Shown here: piece after piece, positions 17,195 through 25,433 of the stretch
Layout of the letters: each line of letters begins with the position of its first letter
Position numbering within the stretch: the stretch's first letter is position 1
NCBI RefSeq assembly: GCF_000213805.1
Contig: NC_015556.1
Span: 1,178,001-1,242,000, forward strand
Reading direction: 5' to 3'
Source: Pseudomonas fulva 12-X
GTDB taxonomy: Bacteria > Pseudomonadota > Gammaproteobacteria > Pseudomonadales > Pseudomonadaceae
Length of the DNA: 64,000 nucleotides
Notes under the pieces: model-generated
What the model saw: the letters and a program-made list of their open reading frames with translations, nothing else
The model's database searches: none
Told to the model about the DNA's origin: nothing
Translations under genes and position numbers: made by a program

Positions 17195-18478
17195 ATGTCG
17201 TCGAACCTGAGCAACAACTCCCTTGCGTATACCCAACACGTTTCCCGTGGCGTAGCTATCGCCCATCCCATCAAAGTCGCCCGTGCCTCAGGTGCCCACC
17301 TGTGGGATGACAACGGCAAGAAGTACCTGGATTTCGTGGGTGGCATCGGCGTACTGAACGTTGGCCACAACCACCCTCGTATCGTCGAGGCTGTGCGCAA
17401 GCAACTGGAAAGCTTCTCGCACGTCTGCTTCCAGGTCGCGGCCTATGAGCCCTACATCGAACTCGCTGCCAAGCTCAATGCCCTGGTGTCACCGAGCGAG
17501 CCTTTCAAATCGGTGTTCCTCACCACCGGCGCCGAGGCAGTGGAGAACGCGGTGAAGATCGCGCGTGGATATACCAATCGCCCGGGCGTGATCGCTTTCC
17601 GGGGTGGGTTCCACGGGCGCACCCTGATGGGGATGACGCTGACCGGCATGAGCCAGCCTTACCGCCAGAACTTCGGCCCCTTCGCACCGGACATCTACCA
17701 CGCGCCCTATCCCAATGAGTACCGTGGCGTCACCACAGAAAAGGCCATGGCCGCCCTGCAGGAGATTTTCGACACGCAGATCGCTGCTGACCGCGTGGCG
17801 GCGATCATCATTGAGCCGGTCCAGGGGGATGGTGGCTTTGTCGCCGCTCCCGTGGAGTTCATGCAGGCACTGCGCAAAAAGACCCAGGAGCTTGGCATCG
17901 TTCTGATCTGTGACGAGATCCAGACCGGCTTCGGTCGTACCGGCAAACTCTTTGGCTTCCAGCAGTCCGGCATTCAGCCTGACCTGGTCACTGTCGCCAA
18001 GAGCCTGGCCGGTGGGCTTCCGCTTTCTGGCGTGGTTGGCCGCGCAGAGATCATGGACTCGATTCAACCTGGCGGTCTGGGTGGTACCTATGGCGGTAAC
18101 CCGCTGGGCTGCGTCGCCGCTCTTGAGGTCATCAAGATCTTCGAAAGTGAGGACCTGCTGGAGCGCAGCAATGCTATTGGTGCTCAGCTGCTCGATGGTA
18201 TCAAGGCAATGGAAGGGCGTTTCTCGAGCATTGGTGATGTGCGGACCATTGGCGCGATGACCGCCGTGGAGTTCGTAGCGGACCGGGCAACCAAAGAGCC
18301 TGACGCCGCGCTTGCGCAGCGTGTGATCGATGCCGCCCGTGCAGAAGGGCTGTTGGTGATCAAGTGCGGTATCTATCGCAACGTCGTGCGTTTCATCTCC
18401 CCATTGGTGATCTCTGAGCAGGACGTCGCTGAAGCCCTCGGCATGTTCGAGCGCGCTTTGGTTGCCAGCCATAAGTGA
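17195..18478 (+). CDS. gabT: 4-aminobutyrate (class III omega-) aminotransferase
   Basis: A 427-residue PLP enzyme of the GabT type. It shows VFLTTGAEAVENAVKIAR, FRGGFHGRT, the cofactor-binding DEIQTGFGRTG, and the Schiff-base lysine in VAKSLAGGLPLSG. GabT transfers the amino group of 4-aminobutyrate to 2-oxoglutarate, giving succinate semialdehyde; relatives also use 5-aminovalerate or beta-alanine. The next gene is a succinate-semialdehyde-type dehydrogenase, which would complete conversion to succinate. AAAGGTGA precedes the ATG. A leader of about 240 bases lies upstream. The link to the ring-opening cluster downstream is through the shared product succinate semialdehyde. Confidence 0.9.
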   Translation: MSSNLSNNSLAYTQHVSRGVAIAHPIKVARASGAHLWDDNGKKYLDFVGGIGVLNVGHNHPRIVEAVRKQLESFSHVCFQVAAYEPYIELAAKLNALVSPSEPFKSVFLTTGAEAVENAVKIARGYTNRPGVIAFRGGFHGRTLMGMTLTGMSQPYRQNFGPFAPDIYHAPYPNEYRGVTTEKAMAALQEIFDTQIAADRVAAIIIEPVQGDGGFVAAPVEFMQALRKKTQELGIVLICDEIQTGFGRTGKLFGFQQSGIQPDLVTVAKSLAGGLPLSGVVGRAEIMDSIQPGGLGGTYGGNPLGCVAALEVIKIFESEDLLERSNAIGAQLLDGIKAMEGRFSSIGDVRTIGAMTAVEFVADRATKEPDAALAQRVIDAARAEGLLVIKCGIYRNVVRFISPLVISEQDVAEALGMFERALVASHK

Positions 18479-18548
18479 TACGAGCCCGCACCGCTCGCCT
18501 CTGGGCGGGCGGTGTTCACCCGATTCAATTTAGCCGGAGTAGTCGAGC

Positions 18549-20012
18549 ATGATGTCCCTTGCTACCAACCAACCTACTGATGCCGTGGACTGGGTCTTGC
18601 CGTCCCTCGAAGGGCGCGCGGATAACAGTGTCACCTATGATTTGACCAACCCGGCAACCGGAAAGGTATTCGCCAGAGTTCCGGACTGTGATGCGCAGGA
18701 AGCGATGGCATTCGCCAATGCTTCGGTGCAGGCATTCGAGAACTGGAAGGCAACGACTGCGTACGCTCGCAGCCAGCTGCTGCGTAAATGGTTTGATCGT
18801 ATCGTCGCAGGTGTTGATGAAATCGCCACGGCGATCAGCCTTGAAATGGGCAAGCCCATCAGCGAAGCGCGCGGTGAGGTGATGTACGCCGCCGGTTTCG
18901 CGGAGTGGTATGCCGAAGAAGCCAAACGTCTATACGGCGAGACATTTTCCAGCCAGCACGAACACAAGCGTCTGTACGCGCATCGCCAACCAGTGGGCCC
19001 TGTCTATGCCGTTACCCCCTGGAATTTCCCGGCGGCAATGATCACGCGCAAAGTGGCCCCCGCCCTGGCCGCTGGCTGCACGGTCATTGTGAAACCGGCA
19101 GAGCAATCGCCGCTCACGGCAATTGTTCTGGAGAAGTTCTGGCACGAAGTCGGCGGGCCGAAGGGCACCTTCCAGGTGATCACTTCGAATCGGCCTGCAG
19201 AGGTTTCCAACGAGTTCTTCAAGGATGCACGGATTCGCAAGCTGACCTTCACCGGCAGCACCGACGTGGGCATCCTGCTGTATCGCCAATCGGCACAGAC
19301 CATGAAGCGAGTCTCTCTGGAGCTTGGCGGGCACGCCCCTTTCATTGTGTTCGCCGATGCTGATATCGAGCGTGCTGCCGATGACATCATGGCCTGCAAG
19401 TTCCGCAACGCAGGGCAGACGTGCGTGTGCACGAACCGAATCTACGTGCACCGTTCGATCAGCGGCAAGCTGGTCGATGCCTTGGCTACGCGGGTGGCTG
19501 CGCTTCGTGTAGGTGATCCTTCCAAGGCCGAAACCCAAATTGGGCCACTGGTCGATGAGCAGGGTTTGAAGAAGGTTCAAGAGCATGTCGAGGATGCCGT
19601 TTCTCGCGGCGCTCGAGTGGTTGTCGGGGGCAATGCGCTTGGCGGTCTGTACTTCGCGCCGACCATCCTGTGCGATGTAGCGCCGGGTATGCGGATTCTC
19701 GAGGAGGAAACCTTCGGCCCTGTGGCGCCCATCCTGGAGTTCGACAGTGTCGACGAAGTGGTTGCCGCGGCAAACGATACGCCATTCGGCCTGGCCGCCT
19801 ATCTATGGACGCGGGACTTGGATACGGCCCACCGTGTTTCCGAGCGTCTGGATTACGGCATCGTTGGCATCAATGATGGCGCGCCATCTACCGCCCAGGC
19901 TCCATTTGGCGGCGTGAAGCTCAGTGGTCTTGGAAGGGAGGGTGGTATCTGGGGGATTCAGGAATACCTCGACACCAAATTCGTCTCTGTGGGGCTCAAT
20001 CCGCGCTCATAA
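18549..20012 (+). CDS. Succinate-semialdehyde dehydrogenase-type aldehyde dehydrogenase
   Basis: A 487-residue enzyme with TPWNFPAAMITRK, FTGSTDVGI, ELGGHAP and the catalytic cysteine in AGQTCVCTNR, the GabD-like pattern. It would oxidise succinate semialdehyde to succinate with NAD(P). It lies 70 bases after gabT on the same strand, with CCGGAG upstream of the ATG. If the cluster at 23.5-33 kb opens an N-methylpyridinium ring as in trigonelline degradation, this gene supplies the final step, because that route also ends in succinate semialdehyde. It is a relative of, but clearly distinct from, the dehydrogenase at 13557. Confidence 0.9.
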   Translation: MMSLATNQPTDAVDWVLPSLEGRADNSVTYDLTNPATGKVFARVPDCDAQEAMAFANASVQAFENWKATTAYARSQLLRKWFDRIVAGVDEIATAISLEMGKPISEARGEVMYAAGFAEWYAEEAKRLYGETFSSQHEHKRLYAHRQPVGPVYAVTPWNFPAAMITRKVAPALAAGCTVIVKPAEQSPLTAIVLEKFWHEVGGPKGTFQVITSNRPAEVSNEFFKDARIRKLTFTGSTDVGILLYRQSAQTMKRVSLELGGHAPFIVFADADIERAADDIMACKFRNAGQTCVCTNRIYVHRSISGKLVDALATRVAALRVGDPSKAETQIGPLVDEQGLKKVQEHVEDAVSRGARVVVGGNALGGLYFAPTILCDVAPGMRILEEETFGPVAPILEFDSVDEVVAAANDTPFGLAAYLWTRDLDTAHRVSERLDYGIVGINDGAPSTAQAPFGGVKLSGLGREGGIWGIQEYLDTKFVSVGLNPRS

Positions 20013-20088
20013 AACCATTAGGGCGTGCGGCTGCAGAAGCTGATCGCTGTGATTGGCTTCTACGACTCTTATTCAAAACCAAAACTCT

Positions 20089-20119
20089 GATTGAAGTGGT
20101 ATCTACGTCCACTTCGATC
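20089..20119. promoter_or_regulatory. Inverted repeat upstream of the porin gene
   Basis: GATTGAAGTGG (20089-20099) and CCACTTCGATC (20109-20119) form an 11-bp inverted repeat with one mismatch and a 9-base spacer, about 175 bases before the porin start. It is a candidate operator, possibly for the GAF/PucR regulator encoded just beyond the porin. No second copy was recognised by eye. Confidence 0.35.
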
Positions 20120-20292
20120 ATGAGGCGATTATCCATACGGTGGTTAATTAGGGGCGACCCTGCATAAAAATTGGCCGAAGAGCCGAAGCTGTATTGAGTA
20201 GGTCTGCCGGTTTTTGAGGGAAGTATCTACTCATGATTCTCCTTATTACATGCCTTTAGTGGTGAAAATAAAACTTGAAAGGAGTGGGTCGA

Positions 20293-21540
20293 ATGGGTTT
20301 TGGTAAAATTAGCGTTGCAGCGCTCTTGGTTTCTGTGGGACTTAACCAGGTTGCGTTGGCAAGTGCACAGTCTGAGTCGAAAGGCTTTGTGGAAGACACT
20401 GCTGTCAACCTTAAGCTCCGTAATTTCTACATGAATCGCGACAATCGGGTTTCAGGGGCTGCCCAGAGTTACGGGGAGGAGTGGGCGCAGGGCTTCATCG
20501 GCACGATGGAGTCGGGCTTCACGCAGGGAACGGTGGGGTTTGGCATCGATCTGATCGGTATGCTTGGCCTCAAGCTGGACACTGGTGATGGTCGCACTGG
20601 CGGAGGTACCGGCCTTCTTGAACAGGATAGCAGTGGTGCCAAAGACAACTACTCGAAGGGTGGTGGCGTATTCAAGATACGCGTCTCCGATACCGTATTG
20701 AAGTACGGCACCCAGCTGATGAACGTGCCGGTTCTCAACGTGAGTGATTCCCGCCTGCTTCCTGAAACCGTTGACGGTTTTTCCGTGACGAGCAAGGAAT
20801 TTAAAGATCTGCGTCTCGACGGTGGTCACTTTACCTCGTTAACCAACCGTAACCAGAGTTCCAGAGATAGTGGGCGAATGACGTCCGTCGACTATGCGGG
20901 CGGCGTCTACAAGTTCACTGATCGTCTGTCTGGAAGTCTGTACTACGCTAAAACCGACGATTACTTCCGAAAGTATTACGTCAATACGAACTACACGCTG
21001 CCGCTCAGCAGTGACCAGTCGCTGAAATTTGACTTCAATGCCTACGACACCAAGAGCATTGGCGCTGCGCGTAGCGGAGAGCTGGACAACACGATCTGGA
21101 GTCTTTCTGCTGCCTACAGTGTAGGTGCTCACACCTTTATGCTCGCCCATCAGCGAGTTTCGGGGGATGGCGACTATATCTACGGGCCGGATGGTGGAGG
21201 AAACTTCTTCTTCGCCAACTCCGTCCAGTACTCCGACTTCAACTATGAGGACGAGAAGTCCTGGCAGGCCCGCTATGATCTAAACCTCGCACCTTATGGC
21301 GTTCCCGGTATGAGTTTCATGACTCGCTACGTTAAAGGGGACGACTTCAAGAATGGTCGCGGGGTGGATATCGACGGAAAAGCGTGGGAGCGTGACATCG
21401 AGGGGCGCTATGTCGTCCAGAACGGTGCTGCGAAGAACTTGTCGTTCCGCGTTCGTCATGCCAGCTATCGCAGCTCTGAGCGCGGTGGTCAGATTGATGA
21501 AGTGCGAGTCATCACCGAGTACCCGCTCAACATTTTGTGA
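20293..21540 (+). CDS. OprD-family outer membrane porin
   Basis: A 415-residue precursor. ATG 20293 is chosen over the upstream in-frame TTG because GGAG lies eight bases before it. A signal peptide of about 23-28 residues ends near ALA-SAQ. The mature protein has the OprD opening (FVEDTAVNLKLRNFYMNRD), alternating beta strands, and a terminal strand ending ITEYPLNIL, consistent with an 18-stranded barrel. OprD porins take up specific carboxylates or basic amino acids across the outer membrane. Its place between gabT/SSADH and the flavin-monooxygenase cluster suggests uptake of that pathway's substrate. A terminator follows. Confidence 0.92.
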   Translation: MGFGKISVAALLVSVGLNQVALASAQSESKGFVEDTAVNLKLRNFYMNRDNRVSGAAQSYGEEWAQGFIGTMESGFTQGTVGFGIDLIGMLGLKLDTGDGRTGGGTGLLEQDSSGAKDNYSKGGGVFKIRVSDTVLKYGTQLMNVPVLNVSDSRLLPETVDGFSVTSKEFKDLRLDGGHFTSLTNRNQSSRDSGRMTSVDYAGGVYKFTDRLSGSLYYAKTDDYFRKYYVNTNYTLPLSSDQSLKFDFNAYDTKSIGAARSGELDNTIWSLSAAYSVGAHTFMLAHQRVSGDGDYIYGPDGGGNFFFANSVQYSDFNYEDEKSWQARYDLNLAPYGVPGMSFMTRYVKGDDFKNGRGVDIDGKAWERDIEGRYVVQNGAAKNLSFRVRHASYRSSERGGQIDEVRVITEYPLNIL

Positions 21541-21548
21541 TGCTCTAC

Positions 21549-21575
21549 CCGGCGCATGATTCATGCGCCGGTTTT
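21549..21575 (+). terminator. Intrinsic terminator after porin
   Basis: CCGGCGCATGA (21549-21559) and TCATGCGCCGG (21561-21571) form a stem (effective loop ATTCA) followed by TTTT. It lies between the porin and the convergent PucR-type gene. Confidence 0.8.
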
Positions 21576-21598
21576 CCTCAAGAAAACCTCCTGCTTGC

Positions 21599-23392
21599 TC
21601 AGTTGTTCATGACTTTCTGCAGCCTGATGGCCAGCTCGAAGGCGAACCGCCGCTCCGGCGAGTCGAGGTCGACACCGAACATTTCCTGGATACGGGTGAG
21701 CCGGTAGCGCAGCGTGGTGACGTGGATGTCCATCGCATCAGCGCATGCCTGAGCTCTGCAGCTTTCATCCAGATAGGTCGAGAGCGTTTCGAGGTAGGAC
21801 GTGCTGTGCTTTTTGTCGTGGGCGACCATCGCACCGACGCTGTCCTTGACGAATGCCTGGATGTCGTCGCCACCTACTGCCGCAATCAGAATTGGCATCG
21901 GCCCGAAATCCTGATTCGACAGCGGGCCTGTTCTACCGAACGTCTTGGCGATCTCGATCATTCGACGGCAGCGATTCCAGGCTTCTGGGTAGTCGGTAAG
22001 CTTGCGGCATCGGGTGCTGCTGACGGCAATGGGCTCTCTATCGAGGTAATGGGTCAAGTCATCGGTAAGCTGGCGCATGATTCTGGTGATCTTGGTGGCT
22101 GTCTGTTCCCCCTCGAAGGGCACGAGACAGACCAGCCCGCGATCAATAGGGATGACCGTCGAGTTAATGCCTGCACGTTGCAGAATGCGCTCAGCATTCT
22201 GACTGAGGTTGGTCGGTAGCTTGCCGCTTTTTTTCGCGCCCTCGGTAAAGTCCACGATGATCATTTGTTGATCGAGGTCGACGTTGATGTTCAGGCGTTT
22301 GGCACGCTGCTGAATATCCGACTCGTCTTTCCAGCGGCGCTCGATCACTTCGAAAAACAGCTCGCTCAGGGTGCGCGTTTCGAAGCGGAAGCGGATAAAG
22401 CTGCGCATCATCTGCACGCTGAGTGCGAACTTGGCACTCTCCAACATGATCTGATCGAGTTCGGAGGTCGAGGTGTCCAGGGCGAAGAGGACAAGTGCTC
22501 CAACCAGTTCGTGGTCGATCATCAAGGGCTCGATGCTGGCCTTGAAAGTGAGGCTCCTGGCGCCATCCTCAAGAAACAATTGAATGCTGTCGCGCACGGA
22601 ACTGCCAAGGATTTCTTGGCAGGCCTTGGTGATCTGTGCACTCAAGCGCCCGGAAACTGCGTTCTGCCAGCTCACGTCATCGAACAGCAGAGCATCGGGT
22701 GATCGGCCGGCGATGACCTGATTGGCATTGAAGTCCACCGCTACGACCGGGTTGGGAAGCAGGCTGCCCACCATCAGTGAAAGAGAGGAAACGGAGTTCT
22801 CTGCCAGCACATGCTCAAGCAGCGTCGTGTGCACGCGAAGTGCCTGTTGCAGACGCTCAGCCGCCAGGCGTTGTGCCTCCAGCTGTTGCTCTCGGGTAAC
22901 GGCAATGGCGCCCAGGTGAACAATCATGCCCAGGAACGCGAGATCCTCTTCAGAGATATCCTTGATGTGGCGAGAGATGACGCTCAAGACCATAGGCCGG
23001 CCTTTATCGTCCTTGCACCCCATTGGCATCATCAAAACCGTACGGTAGTCGCGTTCGTAAGACTCGTCTCGATAGCCCGAGTACGCGCTTTCACGTACGT
23101 CTCTTATGTAGACCGGCTCGTTACGCTGCAGCGCGGTTACCGACGGGCTGCGTGCCAGCTCCCAGCGATCTAGCAGCGGTCGGTCGAGAAGAGTTGGGTC
23201 GTAGCGGGCAACGACAAAGGCGTAGCCCTCGACCAGGTCCACAGCCATGATCGCGCCGAGCGTCCAATCGGTGTGCTGGCAACTTAAGCGAACCAGCTGG
23301 CACAAGGTGTCATGAAGGTCGGCCCCGGAGTTGATCTGGCTCGCGATGTCACGCAGGGACATGAGCTGCATCGTTGTGTTCAAGTGCTTCAC
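21599..23392 (-). CDS. GAF domain / PucR-type helix-turn-helix regulator
   Basis: A 597-residue cytoplasmic regulator. An N-terminal GAF-like sensor spans roughly residues 15-160, followed by a short coiled coil rich in Q, E and L (about 165-190), a long middle region, and a C-terminal PucR/CdaR HTH_30 domain (about 530-592: YLETLSTYLDES, HVTTLRYRLTRIQ). Such proteins control purine, sugar-acid or amine catabolic genes. It is flanked by the porin and, divergently, by the DUF1185 gene, so it probably senses the cluster's substrate or an intermediate. The start may be GTG 23392 or TTG 23383; AGGTG fits the latter. Confidence 0.82.
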   Translation of the reverse strand: MKHLNTTMQLMSLRDIASQINSGADLHDTLCQLVRLSCQHTDWTLGAIMAVDLVEGYAFVVARYDPTLLDRPLLDRWELARSPSVTALQRNEPVYIRDVRESAYSGYRDESYERDYRTVLMMPMGCKDDKGRPMVLSVISRHIKDISEEDLAFLGMIVHLGAIAVTREQQLEAQRLAAERLQQALRVHTTLLEHVLAENSVSSLSLMVGSLLPNPVVAVDFNANQVIAGRSPDALLFDDVSWQNAVSGRLSAQITKACQEILGSSVRDSIQLFLEDGARSLTFKASIEPLMIDHELVGALVLFALDTSTSELDQIMLESAKFALSVQMMRSFIRFRFETRTLSELFFEVIERRWKDESDIQQRAKRLNINVDLDQQMIIVDFTEGAKKSGKLPTNLSQNAERILQRAGINSTVIPIDRGLVCLVPFEGEQTATKITRIMRQLTDDLTHYLDREPIAVSSTRCRKLTDYPEAWNRCRRMIEIAKTFGRTGPLSNQDFGPMPILIAAVGGDDIQAFVKDSVGAMVAHDKKHSTSYLETLSTYLDESCRAQACADAMDIHVTTLRYRLTRIQEMFGVDLDSPERRFAFELAIRLQKVMNN

Positions 23393-23567
23393 CTTTGAAT
23401 ACCCTCAAGCGGTGAATATGCGCGCGTAAACGCAATCTAGATACTTCGTAAGGAAGGGATGGCTCAGGACTTTATACATCTATTCATAGGAAGACGCATG
23501 GGGTTGGCGTTCGTAACCTGACCGTCCGCCAATTGGTAAATCCGCAAACCTGAGGAGCCTGATCCCC

Positions 23568-24161
23568 ATGAGTCTTAACGTCAGAAAGTACTGCACCTTC
23601 ATCGAACAGACGTTGATCGAAGGCGACAGGGAGGCTGAGCGCCCCATCACCATGGTGGTTGTGGCTGCCGTGTTGAAAAACCCGTGGGCGGGTAAAGGCT
23701 ACGTCGACAACCTGCGCCCTGAAATCATGGAGATCGCCCCGCTCCTGGGTAAAGAAATGACCGATCGGCTTATTGCCTTGATGCCGGCGGACCGGATCGA
23801 GGCATACGGCAAGGCTGCATCGGTTGGTACCAATGGCGAGATCGAGCACGCATCCGGCCTGATTCATACACTGCGCTTTGGTAACAAGTTTCGCGAGGCG
23901 GCTGAGGGCACCGCCTTTCTGAGCTTCACCAACGTTCGCAACGGCCCGGGCGCACTGATCTCCGTGCCTATGGTGCACAAGACAGCAACCGGTCAGCGCT
24001 CTCACTTTCTGACCGCTACCTTTCAAATCGCTGATGCGCCCGGCCCGGACGAGGTGTTGGTAGCAATCGGCGCTGCAGACGGCTCGCGTCCTCACCCGCG
24101 GATCGCCGACCGTTTCCAGGACATGGCTGAGATGGAAGCTGAGGCCGCGCTGAAGGGTTGA
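23568..24161 (+). CDS. Amino acid synthesis family protein (DUF1185)
   Basis: A 197-residue protein of the family annotated 'amino acid synthesis' (PF06684, formerly DUF1185), recognised from its opening (RKYCTFIEQTLIEGD), KPWAGKGY-like segment (NPWAGKGYVDNL) and the ADGSRPHPRI stretch. The biochemical role of the family is not established as far as I know. The published trigonelline pathway needs a conserved hypothetical protein that assists succinate-semialdehyde dehydrogenase; whether that is this family cannot be checked here. It diverges from the PucR-type regulator. TGAGGAG lies upstream of the ATG. A perfect terminator follows the gene. Confidence 0.8.
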   Translation: MSLNVRKYCTFIEQTLIEGDREAERPITMVVVAAVLKNPWAGKGYVDNLRPEIMEIAPLLGKEMTDRLIALMPADRIEAYGKAASVGTNGEIEHASGLIHTLRFGNKFREAAEGTAFLSFTNVRNGPGALISVPMVHKTATGQRSHFLTATFQIADAPGPDEVLVAIGAADGSRPHPRIADRFQDMAEMEAEAALKG

Positions 24162-24212
24162 GCTGCCCGAGATCGATTTCCTGTTTCACCCTCGCGTCGT
24201 CAAGCTGTTTTT

Positions 24213-24245
24213 CGGCAGTCACCCTTGGTGACTGCCGTTTTTTTT
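24213..24245 (+). terminator. Strong intrinsic terminator
   Basis: CGGCAGTCACC (24213-24223) pairs perfectly with GGTGACTGCCG (24227-24237) around a CTT loop and is followed by eight T. It separates the DUF1185 gene from the flavin-reductase operon, which therefore needs its own promoter in 24246-24423. Confidence 0.93.
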
Positions 24246-24423
24246 GGTGCGTATCGGGTCGAAATGCATCGCAAATGTGCGTCGTCGAAGTGGCGGCAGG
24301 CGCGCCTGATTTTTACCGCATAAAAGTGGAAAAAAAAATTAGTTGCTGCTCTGTTTAGAAGGAAGAACGAGGGGGTGGTGAGGAATAGCCTTTCTACTAA
24401 CGAGAGCAAAAGGACACCTTCAA

Positions 24424-25419
24424 ATGCCTACCTCGATCGGCAACTGCCAAGAGCAAGAGACTGCAATTGACCCGCGTGCGCTTCGCCAGGCCTTCGGCAC
24501 TTTCGCCACTGGCGTGACGGTAATCACCACCCATGATGACGAAGGTCTCCCCCGCGGGATGACGGCCAACTCTTTCACTTCGGTTTCCCTGGACCCGCCG
24601 CTGCTTCTGGTTTGCGTTGGAAAATCCGCTTCCAGCTACCAGGCTTTCTCGCAAGCTAAAAGCTTTGCAGTCAACATCTTGCATGAGGATCAGGTGGACG
24701 TTTCCAACAAGTTCGCCTCGAAGGCTGCGGATAAGTTCGACACCGTAAGGCACGACAAAGTACATACCGGTGCACCGATTCTTACCGACAGCCTGACCTG
24801 GTTCGACTGCTCGACTCATCAGCGTGTAGAGGCCGGTGACCATGTTGTGCTGATTGGTCAGGTTCAGGCCTTTGGTACCAGCCCGAAGTCGCCTCTGTGC
24901 TTTAATCGAGGCAGCTACGCCAGCCTCAAGAACCCGCTGCCGGAGACGTGGCTGAACTCGCACGGCATGGTGAATACCTACCTGATCGAAGCCAACGACT
25001 CGATTCTGCTGCGCGCTGACGCCAGCGGTGGTTGGACGCTGCCTGAGTCTTCCAAGATCAAGGACAAGTCGGTACTGCCTATTGGCGATGGCTCCATCAC
25101 CCTGCTTCCCGAAACCACCTTCCTTTACTCCGTATTCGATGTCGACGACAAGGATCCGGGCTACATCGTGTTCCGCGCCCAGATCGCCGACGATCTGGTA
25201 GCCGAGCTGCCCGATTCCTACCGTTTCTTCCCCGTCGAAGAACTGCCCCTGGATCTCATTCCCAACAATGAGGTGCGAGCTGTAGTGCGCCGCTACGTGC
25301 GTGAGCGCAAGGAACAACGGTTCAGCATCTACATGGGCACCACCGATGGTGGCCGTGTGGCAATGATCGATGGGTCTTCTCAGCCCTGGGCTGACTTCAA
25401 GCGCGAACAGCAGCTCTAA
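24424..25419 (+). CDS. Flavin reductase component of a two-component monooxygenase, with C-terminal extension (TgnA-like)
   Basis: A 331-residue protein. The N-terminal half (about 15-170) is a flavin reductase-like domain (FGTFATGVTVITT, SFTSVSLDPPLLLVCVGKSASS, FAVNILHEDQ), which supplies reduced FMN or FAD to a partner oxygenase. The C-terminal half (about 178-320) begins VNTYLIEANDSILLRADASGGWTLPES and resembles a Nudix-like fold without a recognisable catalytic Nudix box, so it may be regulatory. Ordinary flavin reductases of this family are about 170 residues. It is first in an operon with an aldehyde dehydrogenase and a luciferase-like monooxygenase, matching the trigonelline oxygenase reductase arrangement. 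Confidence 0.83.
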   Translation: MPTSIGNCQEQETAIDPRALRQAFGTFATGVTVITTHDDEGLPRGMTANSFTSVSLDPPLLLVCVGKSASSYQAFSQAKSFAVNILHEDQVDVSNKFASKAADKFDTVRHDKVHTGAPILTDSLTWFDCSTHQRVEAGDHVVLIGQVQAFGTSPKSPLCFNRGSYASLKNPLPETWLNSHGMVNTYLIEANDSILLRADASGGWTLPESSKIKDKSVLPIGDGSITLLPETTFLYSVFDVDDKDPGYIVFRAQIADDLVAELPDSYRFFPVEELPLDLIPNNEVRAVVRRYVRERKEQRFSIYMGTTDGGRVAMIDGSSQPWADFKREQQL

Positions 25420-25433
25420 CAGTAGGAATCCCC

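Noticed and set aside
24162..24423. Riboswitch before the flavin reductase operon
   Set aside because: No FMN-riboswitch-like conserved segments are visible; the only strong structure is the intrinsic terminator of the upstream gene.
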